NCBI GenBank assembly: GCA_938012815.1
Contig: CALLVV010000017.1
Location: forward strand, 1 to 56,496
Length of the DNA stretch: 56,496 nucleotides
Reading direction: 5' to 3'
Origin: an uncultured Propionibacteriaceae bacterium
Lineage (GTDB): Bacteria > Actinomycetota > Actinomycetes > Propionibacteriales > Propionibacteriaceae
Shown piece by piece: positions 25,259 to 33,698 of the stretch. The position numbers and the translations under genes are program-made. The first letter of the stretch is position 1, and each line of letters starts with the position of its first letter. The notes beneath the pieces are model-generated. The model saw only the letters and a program-made list of their open reading frames with translations. It did not search any database and was not told the DNA's origin.

Positions 25259-26029
25259 GTGCGCGTGGGTGTGGCCCAGATTCGGGCGAGTCGAGAACCG
25301 CAGGAGACCTTGTCGCTGACTGAGGAAGCCGTGAGTGCTGCCTCGGCGGCCGGGGCAGATCTGGTCGTTTGTCCGGAGGCCACGATGTGTTCGTTCCTGC
25401 GAGATCCGCAGGAGGTCGCGGAGTCGCTCGATGGTCCCTGGGCAACGCGCGTGAGTCAGCTGGCGAGGGGTGCAGGCTTGATTGTCGTCGCAGGGATGTT
25501 CACTGTCGCCGACGATGGTCGCGTGCACAACACCCTACTGGTGGCCGGTGAGGAAGCGATGCGTTACGACAAGATCCACCTGTTCGACGCTCTTGGGCAG
25601 CGCGAGTCTGATCGGATTGCACCGGGCGAGCGATTGGTGACTGTCGACGTCGCCGGGCAGCGAATCGGCCTTGCGACCTGCTATGACGTTCGCTTCCCCA
25701 TCCATTTTCTGGACCTCGCGGGTCTTGGAGCGAAGATCATGATCGTTTGCGCGTCGTGGGCCCCAGGGGCTGAGAAGCTGTACCAGTGGCGAACCCTCGT
25801 GGTGGCGCGGGCCATGGACAGCACGTCGTTCGTCATCGCCGTCGACCAGGCGGGAAGCGACGACGACGTTGCCGGCGTTCCGGTCGGCATTGGACATTCG
25901 ATGGTCGTCGGCCCGACCGGTCAGGTGCTGCTGGAGCTTGGCAGCGAGCCCGACCTGGCGTTCGTCGACCTCGACATCGCACAGGTCGACGCGGCCCGAG
26001 CAGCCCTCCCGGTGCTCGAGAGCCGCTGA
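25259..26029 (+). CDS. Carbon-nitrogen hydrolase (nitrilase superfamily)
   Basis: A 256-residue hydrolase with the complete Glu-Lys-Cys triad: E40 in V-C-P-E-A-T, K105 in R-Y-D-K-I-H-L-F-D, and C141 in A-T-C-Y-D-V-R-F-P. Members cleave amides or nitriles. The K-I-H-L-F-D and C-Y-D-V-R-F-P forms are closest to the Nit2/omega-amidase and deaminated-glutathione amidase branch. The GTG start has GATAGT six bases upstream and no ribosome binding site; a second in-frame GTG two codons later is possible. It stands alone. Confidence 0.9.
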   Translation: MRVGVAQIRASREPQETLSLTEEAVSAASAAGADLVVCPEATMCSFLRDPQEVAESLDGPWATRVSQLARGAGLIVVAGMFTVADDGRVHNTLLVAGEEAMRYDKIHLFDALGQRESDRIAPGERLVTVDVAGQRIGLATCYDVRFPIHFLDLAGLGAKIMIVCASWAPGAEKLYQWRTLVVARAMDSTSFVIAVDQAGSDDDVAGVPVGIGHSMVVGPTGQVLLELGSEPDLAFVDLDIAQVDAARAALPVLESR

Positions 26030-26390
26030 AGGAGCCCAGGAACCGCGGAGAGTCGTGTCGTCGAGCGCGGGGACAACCCATGGTCCTCTCCGGGCGATAG
26101 CTGCGACTCTTCCCAGCGCCTCGTGGAACGCCGCATCGTCCTCCAGCGACGTAAAGGCGATGATTCGCACTGGGCCATCTACGACCAGTCGAGTTCGAAC
26201 AACAACTATTGCGACAATCAGCCATCACGGTAGAGATGCAAACCGTGTAAGCGGGCCATGTCCACAATTTGCTGAGAACCCCAATACGGTCTTCGCCATC
26301 CTCCTTGATCGGCTTGTTGCCCGCGCGAGAACGGCCACTAGGAAGACCCCCGCGATCCGTGGCGCCAATAGTTTCATGTTGCCAACAGCA
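26030..26390. other. Intergenic region, nothing recognised
   Basis: About 360 bases between the convergent nitrilase and DUF3995 genes. Short frames are open on both strands but have no domain, start signal or codon bias. No tRNA, hairpin or repeat stood out. Confidence 0.4.
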
Positions 26391-26828
26391 TCACGATGCA
26401 GCCAACCCAGAATTGTGTGGCATCCAGGCCAGCAGTCTCATCCACCGGTAAGTGGTCATGTCACCGGTCAGGACATAGGGGATGCCGGGGACGCTGAAAG
26501 CCAATCCGTAGACGCATAACGCAAGCTCTGCGGTCGCCCCAAACAATCCGTATGGCCAGCGGGGAAGCTTGCAATGATTACGGCGTATTATCAGGTAGCC
26601 GAACCATGCAAGTCCGAGCTTGATGAACGCCGTGAACAATACAAGTATGGTCAACCGCATCGGCCGCTGATCGGCGAGCGCGAGACCCTGATCCTGAATA
26701 GCCGTGTCGAGCAACCAGCCGCCACCCAACGCCCAATAGACGCTTATCGCTCCGAAGGTCGACCACCAGGCGGTCAGGGCAATCGCAAATCTGTTGCGAT
26801 AGGGGCGAGTTGGTCCAAATTCTGGCAC
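26391..26828 (-). CDS. DUF3995 membrane protein
   Basis: A 145-residue protein with four predicted membrane helices. The W-A-L-G-G-G-W-L-L-D-T segment in the first helix-loop region and the overall layout fit DUF3995, a family of small membrane proteins of unknown function common in actinobacteria. The start is GTG. It lies alone in the patchy accessory region. Confidence 0.7.
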   Translation of the reverse strand: MPEFGPTRPYRNRFAIALTAWWSTFGAISVYWALGGGWLLDTAIQDQGLALADQRPMRLTILVLFTAFIKLGLAWFGYLIIRRNHCKLPRWPYGLFGATAELALCVYGLAFSVPGIPYVLTGDMTTYRWMRLLAWMPHNSGLAAS

Positions 26829-27135
26829 AGTATCACCTCTGTCAATCTGGGGTTCGTTTCCCGGTGTGGTACCCGAGTGCTATCGACCGCGGCCGGTCGG
26901 TGGTGAGCGGAGGAAGGGTTTCTTTGTCGGAGAGTTCAAAAGTGAATGACTGCTCAGCTGGAATCCCGCTCCGGGTGAGCTTTCCATCGTTCGAAGCGTA
27001 GGCCTCATTGGCTAGAACGTCGGCCTTTTCGAAGCGCTGTGTTGAAGGCGCTGTCGTTGCGCCAGTGTGGGTCAAATCCTCTACGTGACTGGCTATCGCC
27101 ATACTCGCCCCTTCTGGAGGGTGGATACACGCCGT
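26829..27135. other. Intergenic region upstream of tetR
   Basis: About 300 bases between the divergent DUF3995 and TetR genes. One minus-strand frame (26842-27147) reads through it and contains plausible protein-like sequence, but it lacks a ribosome binding site or known domain. Nothing else was recognised. Confidence 0.35.
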
Positions 27136-27155
27136 ACCATACCGCATGGTATGGT
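27136..27155. promoter_or_regulatory. TetR operator overlapping leaderless promoter
   Basis: ACCATACC-GCAT-GGTATGGT is a perfect 8-base inverted repeat. Its right arm contains TATGGT, a TANNNT -10 hexamer six bases before the GTG start of the TetR gene. Binding of the regulator here would block its own transcription and that of the co-transcribed oxidoreductase. The autoregulation is inference from position. Confidence 0.7.
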
Positions 27156-27161
27156 CTCTTG

Positions 27162-27698
27162 GTGGAGAGGCTTGATCGGTCGTCGTGGTTCCGGGTTGCG
27201 GCTCGCCTGTTGGCGGAGCGTGGTGGGGGTGGGCTGCGTGTTGAGGCGTTGTGTCGGGACGCGGGGGTGACGAAGGGTTCGTTTTACCACCACTTCCGTG
27301 ATCTGAAGGAGTTCAAAACCGCGTTCGTGGACTATCTCCACCAGCGTGGCGCGATGGACCCGATGTCTCGTTTGGCGGCTCTGGATTCGCCTCGTGAACG
27401 GTTGCGCGGGTTGATTGAGGCCATCGCTTGCGAAGACCTGGCGTTGGAGGCTGCGGTCCGGAGGTGGGCGGCATCCGATTCTGCGGTGGCTGAGCACCTG
27501 AGGCAGCTGGACCAGGCGAGGACGGCGTTCGTCGCCGAGATGTACCACGAACTCCTGCCCGACGATCCGGCGCTCGCGGACGATATGTGCCGGCTGGCCC
27601 AAGCGTTCTATCTGGGCGCGGTCATGCTGGAACCGCCGGTGACCGGCGAGGAGTATCGCCGGCTCACCGCTCTCCTCGACCGGATCGTGCGGGTGTGA
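27162..27698 (+). CDS. TetR/AcrR family regulator
   Basis: A 178-residue regulator. The N-terminal helix-turn-helix spans about residues 9-50, with L-L-A-E-R-G-G-G-G-L-R-V-E-A-L, then A-G-V-T-K-G-S-F-Y-H-H-F, the hallmark recognition helix. The C-terminal all-helical domain would bind an effector. The GTG start is preferred because a TANNNT hexamer lies six bases before it and upstream codons lack a ribosome binding site. An in-frame upstream extension exists. It sits three bases before the FAD oxidoreductase, which is its likely target. Confidence 0.88.
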   Translation: MERLDRSSWFRVAARLLAERGGGGLRVEALCRDAGVTKGSFYHHFRDLKEFKTAFVDYLHQRGAMDPMSRLAALDSPRERLRGLIEAIACEDLALEAAVRRWAASDSAVAEHLRQLDQARTAFVAEMYHELLPDDPALADDMCRLAQAFYLGAVMLEPPVTGEEYRRLTALLDRIVRV

Positions 27699-27701
27699 CA
27701 C

Positions 27702-28997
27702 ATGTCCGAGGTGCTTGTGGTCGGCGCCGGGATCAGCGGACTCGCCGCCGCCTGGCGGCTGCGCTGCGCAGGAATCAGCACCTGTGTGCTGGAACGATCC
27801 GACCGCCCCGGCGGGCGCATGCGTTCCGTCCAGGTGAACGACTGCACCATGGAAGCCGGAGCCAACTTCATCACCGACGCCTACCGGATCATTCCCGGGC
27901 TGGTGGGCGAAATGGGCATTCCCCTGCAAGCGGTGCGCCGGGACAGCGCCATCGCCATTGATGAAACGGTCCGTGCTTTCCGAGCCGACCGGCCAGCAAC
28001 CGCGATCAAGGCGGGCATCCTGTCGCTACGTACCGTGACCGGAGAGCTTCCCGGGCTCGCCCGATTCGCGGCCCGATACCGGCGCCGAGGCACTGTCGAT
28101 CCGCTCGATTGGCTCGACCTCGACCCGGTTCCCACAACCGAGTGGTCACAGGCGCTGGGGATCACGACGCTGGCGGAACGCTGCTGGCGACCGGCCTATC
28201 ACGGCTTCTACTTCCAAGACACCCACGCCACCTCGGCGGCGGCTGTGGCCGTGATGGCACAACACGGATTACGCCAACAGACCCTGACCATGCCAGGAGG
28301 GCTGTCCAGCCTCACCGACGCGCTCGCCGCCAGGCTCGACGTGCGCACCGGAGTGAAGGTCACCCAGGTCGAGGAAGGCTCGACATCGGTCACGGTCCAC
28401 ACCGACACCGGCCGATTCCGGGCGGGCAAAGTGATCGTGGCTCTGCCAGGCCCCGACATCCGTCGCCTGAAGAAACTCGACCCTCTGGAAGCCGCTGTCG
28501 CGTGCACCCCCTACAGCGCCGGTCTGCTAGTCGGCTTGGGAACCCGACGTCGCCTGCGGTCCTGCGAGCTGGGCGGTGCCTACGGCGTCTTGATGCACCC
28601 CGACGAGCCGCCCCTCGCTGCCCTCTGCGTCGCCAGCCGCGCCGGTCACGCGCGCGGCGCCGGCGACCTGGTCACCTGCATGTTTGCGGACCGTCACGCC
28701 CGTGAACTCTCCTCATGGGCGGATTCCGAGATCATCGAACTCGCCCGTCGAGCACTCCTCACATGGGAACCCACACTCCAAGACGCGCTGGCCACGAGCC
28801 CCGAACACCATTTGGTCGTCCGCATCCCCCACGCCATGCCCACCAGCGCACCCGGAAGGATCGCGCACATCAAGGCCTACCGCGCACACGTCCGCGCCCG
28901 GCGCGTGATCCTGGCAGGCGACTCCCTCGCCTGGCCCTGGGCCGACTCCGCAGCCTTCACCGGACAATGGGCCGCCGACCTCATAGCTCGACCGTAA
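27702..28997 (+). CDS. FAD-dependent oxidoreductase, amine oxidase/protoporphyrinogen oxidase-like
   Basis: A 431-residue flavoprotein. The N-terminal G-A-G-I-S-G-L-A-A-A-W-R-L motif and E-R-S-D-R-P-G-G-R-M-R-S bind FAD. M-E-A-G-A-N-F-I follows as in amine oxidases and protoporphyrinogen oxidases. The C-terminal I-L-A-G-D-S-L-A-W-P-W-A-D-S-A-A-F-T-G segment closes the flavin site. No other haem or carotenoid gene is nearby, so the substrate is open. The gene follows the TetR regulator by three bases and is probably controlled by the operator at 27136-27155. Confidence 0.85.
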   Translation: MSEVLVVGAGISGLAAAWRLRCAGISTCVLERSDRPGGRMRSVQVNDCTMEAGANFITDAYRIIPGLVGEMGIPLQAVRRDSAIAIDETVRAFRADRPATAIKAGILSLRTVTGELPGLARFAARYRRRGTVDPLDWLDLDPVPTTEWSQALGITTLAERCWRPAYHGFYFQDTHATSAAAVAVMAQHGLRQQTLTMPGGLSSLTDALAARLDVRTGVKVTQVEEGSTSVTVHTDTGRFRAGKVIVALPGPDIRRLKKLDPLEAAVACTPYSAGLLVGLGTRRRLRSCELGGAYGVLMHPDEPPLAALCVASRAGHARGAGDLVTCMFADRHARELSSWADSEIIELARRALLTWEPTLQDALATSPEHHLVVRIPHAMPTSAPGRIAHIKAYRAHVRARRVILAGDSLAWPWADSAAFTGQWAADLIARP

Positions 28998-29329
28998 GAC
29001 GTGTCCACGGTCGGCCGGGTCCTGACTTCCTGTCGATTGAACCGGCTCTCGGTCTGCTGTCGGGTCACCGGTGAACCGATCCGCTGTTACGAGCATGACC
29101 ATCTTGGCTCACTGGTCCACGTTGAGGTGAAGAATCTCGGCAGCATCCCTGGCGGTGGAGGGGGGGGGTTTCGTTGGTTGAGCCCAGGGCAAGTGGAATC
29201 GGGCTGCAACACCAAGGAATTCCAAGAACGCCCACCACGGCCCCACGATGGGGCACGCGTTCGTCCGCTCGGTGATCAACGACCCCACTTTCGGGTGGTC
29301 TACACCGAGGTCCACGACGACGGGCCGGC
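28998..29329. other. Intergenic region, possible remnants
   Basis: About 330 bases without a clear gene. A minus-strand frame (29109-29333) joins the GNAT fragment to its right and includes a G-P-W-W-A-F-L-E-F-L-G-V segment. I cannot tie it to acetyltransferase motifs. A G-homopolymer near 29160 is a likely slippage site. Confidence 0.35.
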
Positions 29330-29524
29330 TCACACGAGGGTCACCGACCCGTCAATGCAGTCGAGGGCGACGGGTTCCTGCTCGGGTAGGTAACCGGCAG
29401 AAGAGCGGAGTCGTTTGACCAGGTCCTGTTCGGAGCCGTCAGTCACTGGAGCGGTGAGGAAAGCAGTGCGGATCAGCGTGTCGACCTCGTCGATCTCATG
29501 GGGCTCCATGGCACGAAGCTGCAT
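29330..29524 (-). pseudogene. Truncated GNAT acetyltransferase fragment
   Basis: The 64 codons begin M-Q-L-R-A-M-E-P-H-E-I-D-E-V-D-T-L-I-R-T-A-F, which looks like the start of a GNAT N-acetyltransferase. They continue through E-Q-D-L-V-K-R-L-R-S-S-A-G-Y-L-P-E-x-E-P-V-A-L to the point where the first core strand should lie. The frame then ends and no acetyl-CoA-binding R/Q-x-x-G-x-G/A motif is found downstream. It is best read as a decayed gene. Confidence 0.5.
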
Positions 29525-29761
29525 TTGGCAAAACCAGCAGCGCCTGCGGTGACGCCTGACTTCCGCTTGGGGTCGCCGGGTATATCCCCAACCCGTTCAC
29601 TCCTCAAGGTCAGACTCGGACTACTGGTCGAAGCTGTGCTGTCCAGTGGTCTTTTGGTCTCGTCAGGCGCTCAAGCCTGGCCCATCCAGATTTTGAGACG
29701 GATCACCCGGATCACCGAGAGTCTGTTCAACATCATCAGCAAGGTAAGGCGCTGACCGCAT
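29525..29761. other. Intergenic region, nothing recognised
   Basis: Short plus-strand frames only, without motifs. The stretch ends at the hairpin beginning at 29762. Confidence 0.35.
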
Positions 29762-29810
29762 GACTGGACGTGGGGGAGAGCGTTAAAGACGTTCCTCCCC
29801 ACGCCCAGTC
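29762..29810 (-). terminator. Hairpin downstream of the deacetylase-like gene
   Basis: Arms of about 16 bases (29762-29778 and 29795-29810; GACTGG-A-CGTGGGG against CCCCACG-C-CCAGTC) pair with one bulge and one position that is a G-U pair on the minus-strand RNA. The hairpin lies about 100 bases beyond the stop codon of the deacetylase-like gene. Confidence 0.65.
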
Positions 29811-29913
29811 CCTGCAAGCACTGATGAAGCGAACCGTAAACATTCCCAGGACAGTCGACTTTTGGTGGTGGTGACTGGCTGACATGGGAAGTTTCGGCTG
29901 ACCAGTAGCGTCT

Positions 29914-30798
29914 TTACTTCCTGGGGAAGCGTTGCTTGAAGTCGAGTGCGACGTCCTTCATATAGGCGAACTCGACTCCTTCGGCCTCGCGCATGTGGGC
30001 GATGAGGCGTTCGAGCATCAGTTGATTCTGCGGGCGGCCGGAGACGTCTGGGTGAATGGTGATTGGGAAGACGGCGTAGTCCATCTCCCGCACGACCCAA
30101 TCGAACTGATCCGCCCACAGCTGCTCGATATCCCTGGGGGACACGAACCCGTGCGACGTGAAACTCGACTTGATGAACATCATCGGCGGCAGGTCGTCGA
30201 GGTACCAGGAGGCCGGCAGCTCGATCAGATCGGTCTCCTCGCCTCTGACCAGGGGTTTCATCCACTCGTGGGCGGACTCGGCCTCATAATTGATGTTGGT
30301 CCAAGAATCTCCGACACGCACGTAGTAAGGCGTGTGGTCGTTGTGCATCAGCGAGTGGTCGTAGAGGAAACCCCGCTCGACCAGCAGTTCGTTCGTGATC
30401 GGCGAGAACTCCCACCACGGCGCGACGTATCCGACGGGGCGGGTGCCGGAACGCTTCTCAATCAGGTCCGTGCAGTAGTCCAGGATCTCGGTTTCCTGCC
30501 GACGCGTCATGGCGATCGGGTTCTCGTGCGAATACCCGTGAACGCCGATCTCATGCCCGGCCGCAACGACCTCGTCGAACTGTTCCGGGAAAGTCTCGAT
30601 CGAATGGCCCGGCCAGTACCACGTGACCGGCAGCTTCTCGCGCTGGAACAGCTTCAGCAACCTCGGCACCCCGACCTCGCCGGCGAACATGCCGCGCGAG
30701 ATGTCGCCGGGCGAGTCTTGGCCACCGTAGGAGCCCAGCCAGCCGCCTACCGCGTCGATGTCTATGCCGAAGGAAACGAAGATCTTTTTTTCTGCCAT
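29914..30798 (-). CDS. Polysaccharide deacetylase family protein (NodB-like)
   Basis: A 294-residue protein of the NodB fold, close to the PuuE/PgdA-like branch. F-G-I-D-I-D-A near the N-terminus supplies the metal-binding Asp residues. H-E-I-G-V-H-G-Y-S-H-E-N carries the metal His pair. R-P-V-G-Y-V-A-P-W-W-E, G-F-L-Y-D-H-S-L-M and I-H-P-D-V-S-G-R complete the site. Members of this branch hydrolyse amides in small cyclic compounds as well as sugars. AAGGAG precedes the ATG by six bases. The neighbouring asparaginase, on the same strand 143 bases upstream, suggests a shared role in amide breakdown. It has no signal peptide. Confidence 0.85.
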   Translation of the reverse strand: MAEKKIFVSFGIDIDAVGGWLGSYGGQDSPGDISRGMFAGEVGVPRLLKLFQREKLPVTWYWPGHSIETFPEQFDEVVAAGHEIGVHGYSHENPIAMTRRQETEILDYCTDLIEKRSGTRPVGYVAPWWEFSPITNELLVERGFLYDHSLMHNDHTPYYVRVGDSWTNINYEAESAHEWMKPLVRGEETDLIELPASWYLDDLPPMMFIKSSFTSHGFVSPRDIEQLWADQFDWVVREMDYAVFPITIHPDVSGRPQNQLMLERLIAHMREAEGVEFAYMKDVALDFKQRFPRK

Positions 30799-30941
30799 GG
30801 TGGCTCCTTTCAGGATTGGTGTTGCGAGATGAATCCGCCCAAGCACCAGGGCATGGGCGACGCGCTGTGGGCACTGAATGGCCTAGGACTGCGGCGATTG
30901 CGAACCCGTGGTAGCTGACCTGAGGACGCATCACCTGTCCG

Positions 30942-31898
30942 TTACGTGAAAGCGACGAAGTTGTCGGCAAACTTGTCTCCCACCCCCCTTCCAAGCAGCA
31001 GTGCCATCAGCATTCGTGACTGCGGCGCGTTCAGATCCCCCGACGGGATGGCGCCGGCCCCCACGAGGTCGACCCCGCCGCCGTTGCCATAGATCGGCTT
31101 GACCGGCCCCCACACGACGCGGGACGCCAGTACCACCGGGATGCCAGCCGCCACCGCCCGCGCGACCTCGTCTACGAACCCGACGCCCGCGTTTCCGATG
31201 CCCGTTCCGGCTAGGACGATGCCGTCGGCGCCGTCGTCGATGACGTGGGCCAGCACCCGCGGTGTCGCGCCCAGGAAACACGGAACGATCTCCACCCGCA
31301 CGTTGTCGAATGCTTCGGTTGGCAGCGGCAGCGGCGGGTAGCGACGCGGCCGGGCCAACACATGGGCCTCGCCGTCGCGTATTTCCGCTACGAGCGTGCC
31401 GCCGTCGAAAGCCGTCAGCTCCCACGTCTGCGTCTTCCGCACCCCGCGTGCCGACCGCACCTGCCCCGCGAAGCACACCAGCACTCCGCACTCGCGCAGC
31501 GCAGGGCTGGCGGCGGCCGCGACCGCGTCAGCGAGGTTGTCGGGGCCGTCGGGGTGTGACGAGTCGGCCGCCCGCTGTGCTCCGGTCAGGACGACTGGCT
31601 TGTCAGATGTGTGTACGAGGTCAAGGAGGAACGCCGTCTCTTCCATCGTGTCGGTGCCGTGGGTCACGACGACGCCGACGCAGTCGTCGTCGGCCAGCGC
31701 CTCCTGCACCGCCTTGACGAGGATCCGCAGGTCGGCGAAGGTGAGCAGGTAGCTGCCTGTGGTCAGGACGTCGGTCGTGCGGACTTCGGCCGTGAGCACC
31801 TCGGCCAGCGACGCGGCGCCGTCGGTGGCGGTGGCACCAGCCCCTTCTCGCGTGCGCGATGAGATCGTTCCCCCGGTGCCGAGAATGTGAACGTACAT
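30942..31898 (-). CDS. Asparaginase (L-asparaginase I/II fold)
   Basis: A 318-residue amidohydrolase. The first catalytic motif is G-T-G-G-T-I near residue 7, and the second is T-H-G-T-D-T-M-E-E-T-A-F near residue 85. L-T-G-A-Q-R follows. The gene lacks a signal peptide, so it is cytoplasmic. The start is taken at the ATG preceded by GAAGGGG; a longer in-frame extension lacks homology. The family includes asparaginases and related enzymes acting on other amides. Its position upstream of a deacetylase-like gene on the same strand suggests a joint catabolic role. Confidence 0.9.
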   Translation of the reverse strand: MYVHILGTGGTISSRTREGAGATATDGAASLAEVLTAEVRTTDVLTTGSYLLTFADLRILVKAVQEALADDDCVGVVVTHGTDTMEETAFLLDLVHTSDKPVVLTGAQRAADSSHPDGPDNLADAVAAAASPALRECGVLVCFAGQVRSARGVRKTQTWELTAFDGGTLVAEIRDGEAHVLARPRRYPPLPLPTEAFDNVRVEIVPCFLGATPRVLAHVIDDGADGIVLAGTGIGNAGVGFVDEVARAVAAGIPVVLASRVVWGPVKPIYGNGGGVDLVGAGAIPSGDLNAPQSRMLMALLLGRGVGDKFADNFVAFT

Positions 31899-32454
31899 CG
31901 AGACCCCTTCGTTGGGCGTTGTGGCGGGGTCGTCGGCGTCCCCGTCCCTCCAGAGTAGGCCGCAGCGGGCGGCAAGTAAATGCCTCAGAGCCACCCGTTC
32001 CGCTCGGCCGTCCGTGCGGCTTCGTTGGCACTGGGACACAGACGGCGAACCAGCACAACATCACCGCCGGGGTCGAGTTCGCGCTGGCTGAGGCCGAAGT
32101 CATGCTCGATGGTGTCCGGCTGGTCGAGTGCCTGACCGATCCCAGCATCGCCGGTGATCTTCCCTTCGGGTCCTTGAAGCACGAGCGGCTCTACCGCGAC
32201 CAGATCGACGATGCCCTCGACCTGGTCCGACAAGCCGATGCATAGCGGATCGAGTCAAACACGATCCGGTCGCGCGAGGCCTTGGCCTGGAACCGGCCCT
32301 CAGAGGTCCATCAAGACCCGGCCGACTCCATCACCCCCAACTTTCCCGAACCCGAAATCCCGCCAACTACTTGACGCGGGGCATCGCCACGAACCGATTC
32401 CCTCCACCGACCAAACAAATGACTTTGTTCAACGGGAGCTGTAGACGGAGCTGA
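31899..32454. other. Intergenic region with gene remnant
   Basis: About 550 bases upstream of the asparaginase. The portion 32036-32245 has strong GC bias at third positions on the plus strand and reads like the end of a protein (A-E-A-E-V-M-L-D-G-V-R-L-V, then L-K-H-E-R-L-Y-R-D-Q-I-D-D-A-L-D-L). It has no start, and I recognise no family. The rest shows nothing. Confidence 0.4.
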
Positions 32455-32790
32455 TCAGAACAACCCCAACACCAGTGCCAAGGCGCGGTCGAGTTCCGTC
32501 AGTTCCTCGGCGTCGAGCCGTCCGGCGAAGTCGCCCAGCCGGGTCTCGGCGTTGACCGCGGTCGTTTGCTCGACCAATATCCGGGTCTCGGTGCCGTCGA
32601 TGGTGATCGTTGGCCGGAAGTCGGAGGGGCGGGCGCTCGTCGAGGTCGGGGCGACGAGAAGCGTGGAGAGGTTCAGGTAGTCAGCCTGTACGACGACGGC
32701 ATATCTGGGGCCACGTTGCTCGTGGCCATGTGCGTGTTTGTTCGCCCGAAGTCGATAGATGTCACCACGCACGTAGCGAGTCCATCTCAT
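32455..32790 (-). CDS. MazF/PemK-type toxin
   Basis: A protein of about 111 residues with the PemK/MazF ribonuclease pattern: R-G-D-I-Y-R-L near the start, E-Q-R-G-P-R-Y-A-V-V-V-Q, the L-L-V-A-P-T-S-T-S segment, and R-I-L-V-E-Q-T-T-A-V-N with L-G near the C-terminus. Such toxins cleave mRNA. Three starts are possible (32802, 32790, and a GTG at 32772); the last gives the N-terminus closest to known MazF. All overlap the upstream antitoxin gene, as expected for a coupled pair. Confidence 0.85.
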   Translation of the reverse strand: MRWTRYVRGDIYRLRANKHAHGHEQRGPRYAVVVQADYLNLSTLLVAPTSTSARPSDFRPTITIDGTETRILVEQTTAVNAETRLGDFAGRLDAEELTELDRALALVLGLF

Positions 32791-32995
32791 CAGCCAGGGC
32801 AAGCATCTCCGCTCTGTCCTTGGGGTCTTCGCGCAGTGCGTCGGCCTGGCGTCGCACCCGTTCGATGATGGCTTGGCGCTCGGCCTCCTGAATCGTCTTG
32901 CGCACCACCTCAGACTTGTTGAGACCGGTGAGTTCCATCAGGTGTGCCAGTGCGCGCTCCGTCGCCTCATCAATGCGGACCACCATCTGCGTCAT
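32762..32995 (-). CDS. Antitoxin of MazEF-type pair (ribbon-helix-helix)
   Basis: A 77-residue protein. The N-terminal T-Q-M-V-V-R-I-D-E-A-T-E-R-A-L strand-helix and L-T-G-L-N-K-S-E-V-V-R-K-T-I-Q-E-A form a ribbon-helix-helix DNA-binding domain. A charged helix that would wrap the toxin follows. The ATG start is preceded by AATACT six bases upstream, which suggests a leaderless transcript. The DNA just upstream contains overlapping TACTGTA-like sequences that may be the autoregulatory operator. Confidence 0.82.
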   Translation of the reverse strand: MTQMVVRIDEATERALAHLMELTGLNKSEVVRKTIQEAERQAIIERVRRQADALREDPKDRAEMLALADEMDSLRAW

Positions 32996-33109
32996 GCATT
33001 TAGTATTGCACGCTGTACTGTATGACGTGTTGTGTGAGCGCGATGCCGGCGGGTCACGGTCGTCACGAAGATGGGAAGACGAGCCGCCCCGCACGTCGCC
33101 GAGACCTAT

Positions 33110-33640
33110 CTATGACGGGGCGGACTTCCGAGCTTGGAGTGATCGGTCGCGGGCCAACCTTGGCATCGACCGCTTGGGCCGTCCCGGGACACGCAGATGC
33201 TCTGGCCTGGCTGACCAGCCCGGCCGCATCACCGCGGGAATTGCCACCACGCTATGGGACTCTCCCTCGCGCCAGCGACCAGACACACCGCGGCGAGATT
33301 GAGTTGCTCTTCCGTCCGTTGTTGGGGCGGTCAACCGGGCGACTGCGGCCCGGATACCAACAGGCTCGCCGTCCACGAGCAGCGCCTCGATCGGAAGATG
33401 GGCCAGGACCGGAGGGAACAGCACGGCGATTGCGTTCGGCTCGGTGCCGAGAGCCAGTGGCGGACTGGTGACGGCAACACGATGTCGGGCAGATGTGTCT
33501 GCCATGACCGCTTCCGCGGTTCCCAGAGCACGTCGGCGCGGTCGGCGGTCGAAGCGTGACCCAAGGCATCGATCTGTTCGATTGAGGTGTCATCGAACGC
33601 GACGAGGTCGGCTTATGGCTTGCCACCAGGTAGTTGCCAA
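33110..33640 (-). pseudogene. Decayed coding DNA
   Basis: Minus-strand frames here show strong third-position GC bias but are broken. One frame, right to left, carries D-L-V-A-F-D-D-T-S-I-E-Q-I-D-A-L. Another begins with an ATG inside it and carries N-A-I-A-V-L-F-P-P-V-L-A-H-L-P and A-L-L-V-D-G-E-P-V-G-I-R-A-A-V-A-R-L, then loses sense. I do not recognise the family. Together they look like one or two genes interrupted by frameshifts next to tRNA-His. Confidence 0.4.
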
Positions 33641-33698
33641 GCGATCAGGAAACATCGGTCCCGCGTGGGTGCCCCGTATATCAACAGGGCCTCGTTGG

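Noticed and set aside
31985..32233. Minus-strand frame of 82 codons upstream of asparaginase
   Set aside because: It is antisense to a plus-strand stretch with better third-position bias, lacks a ribosome binding site and has no recognisable domain.
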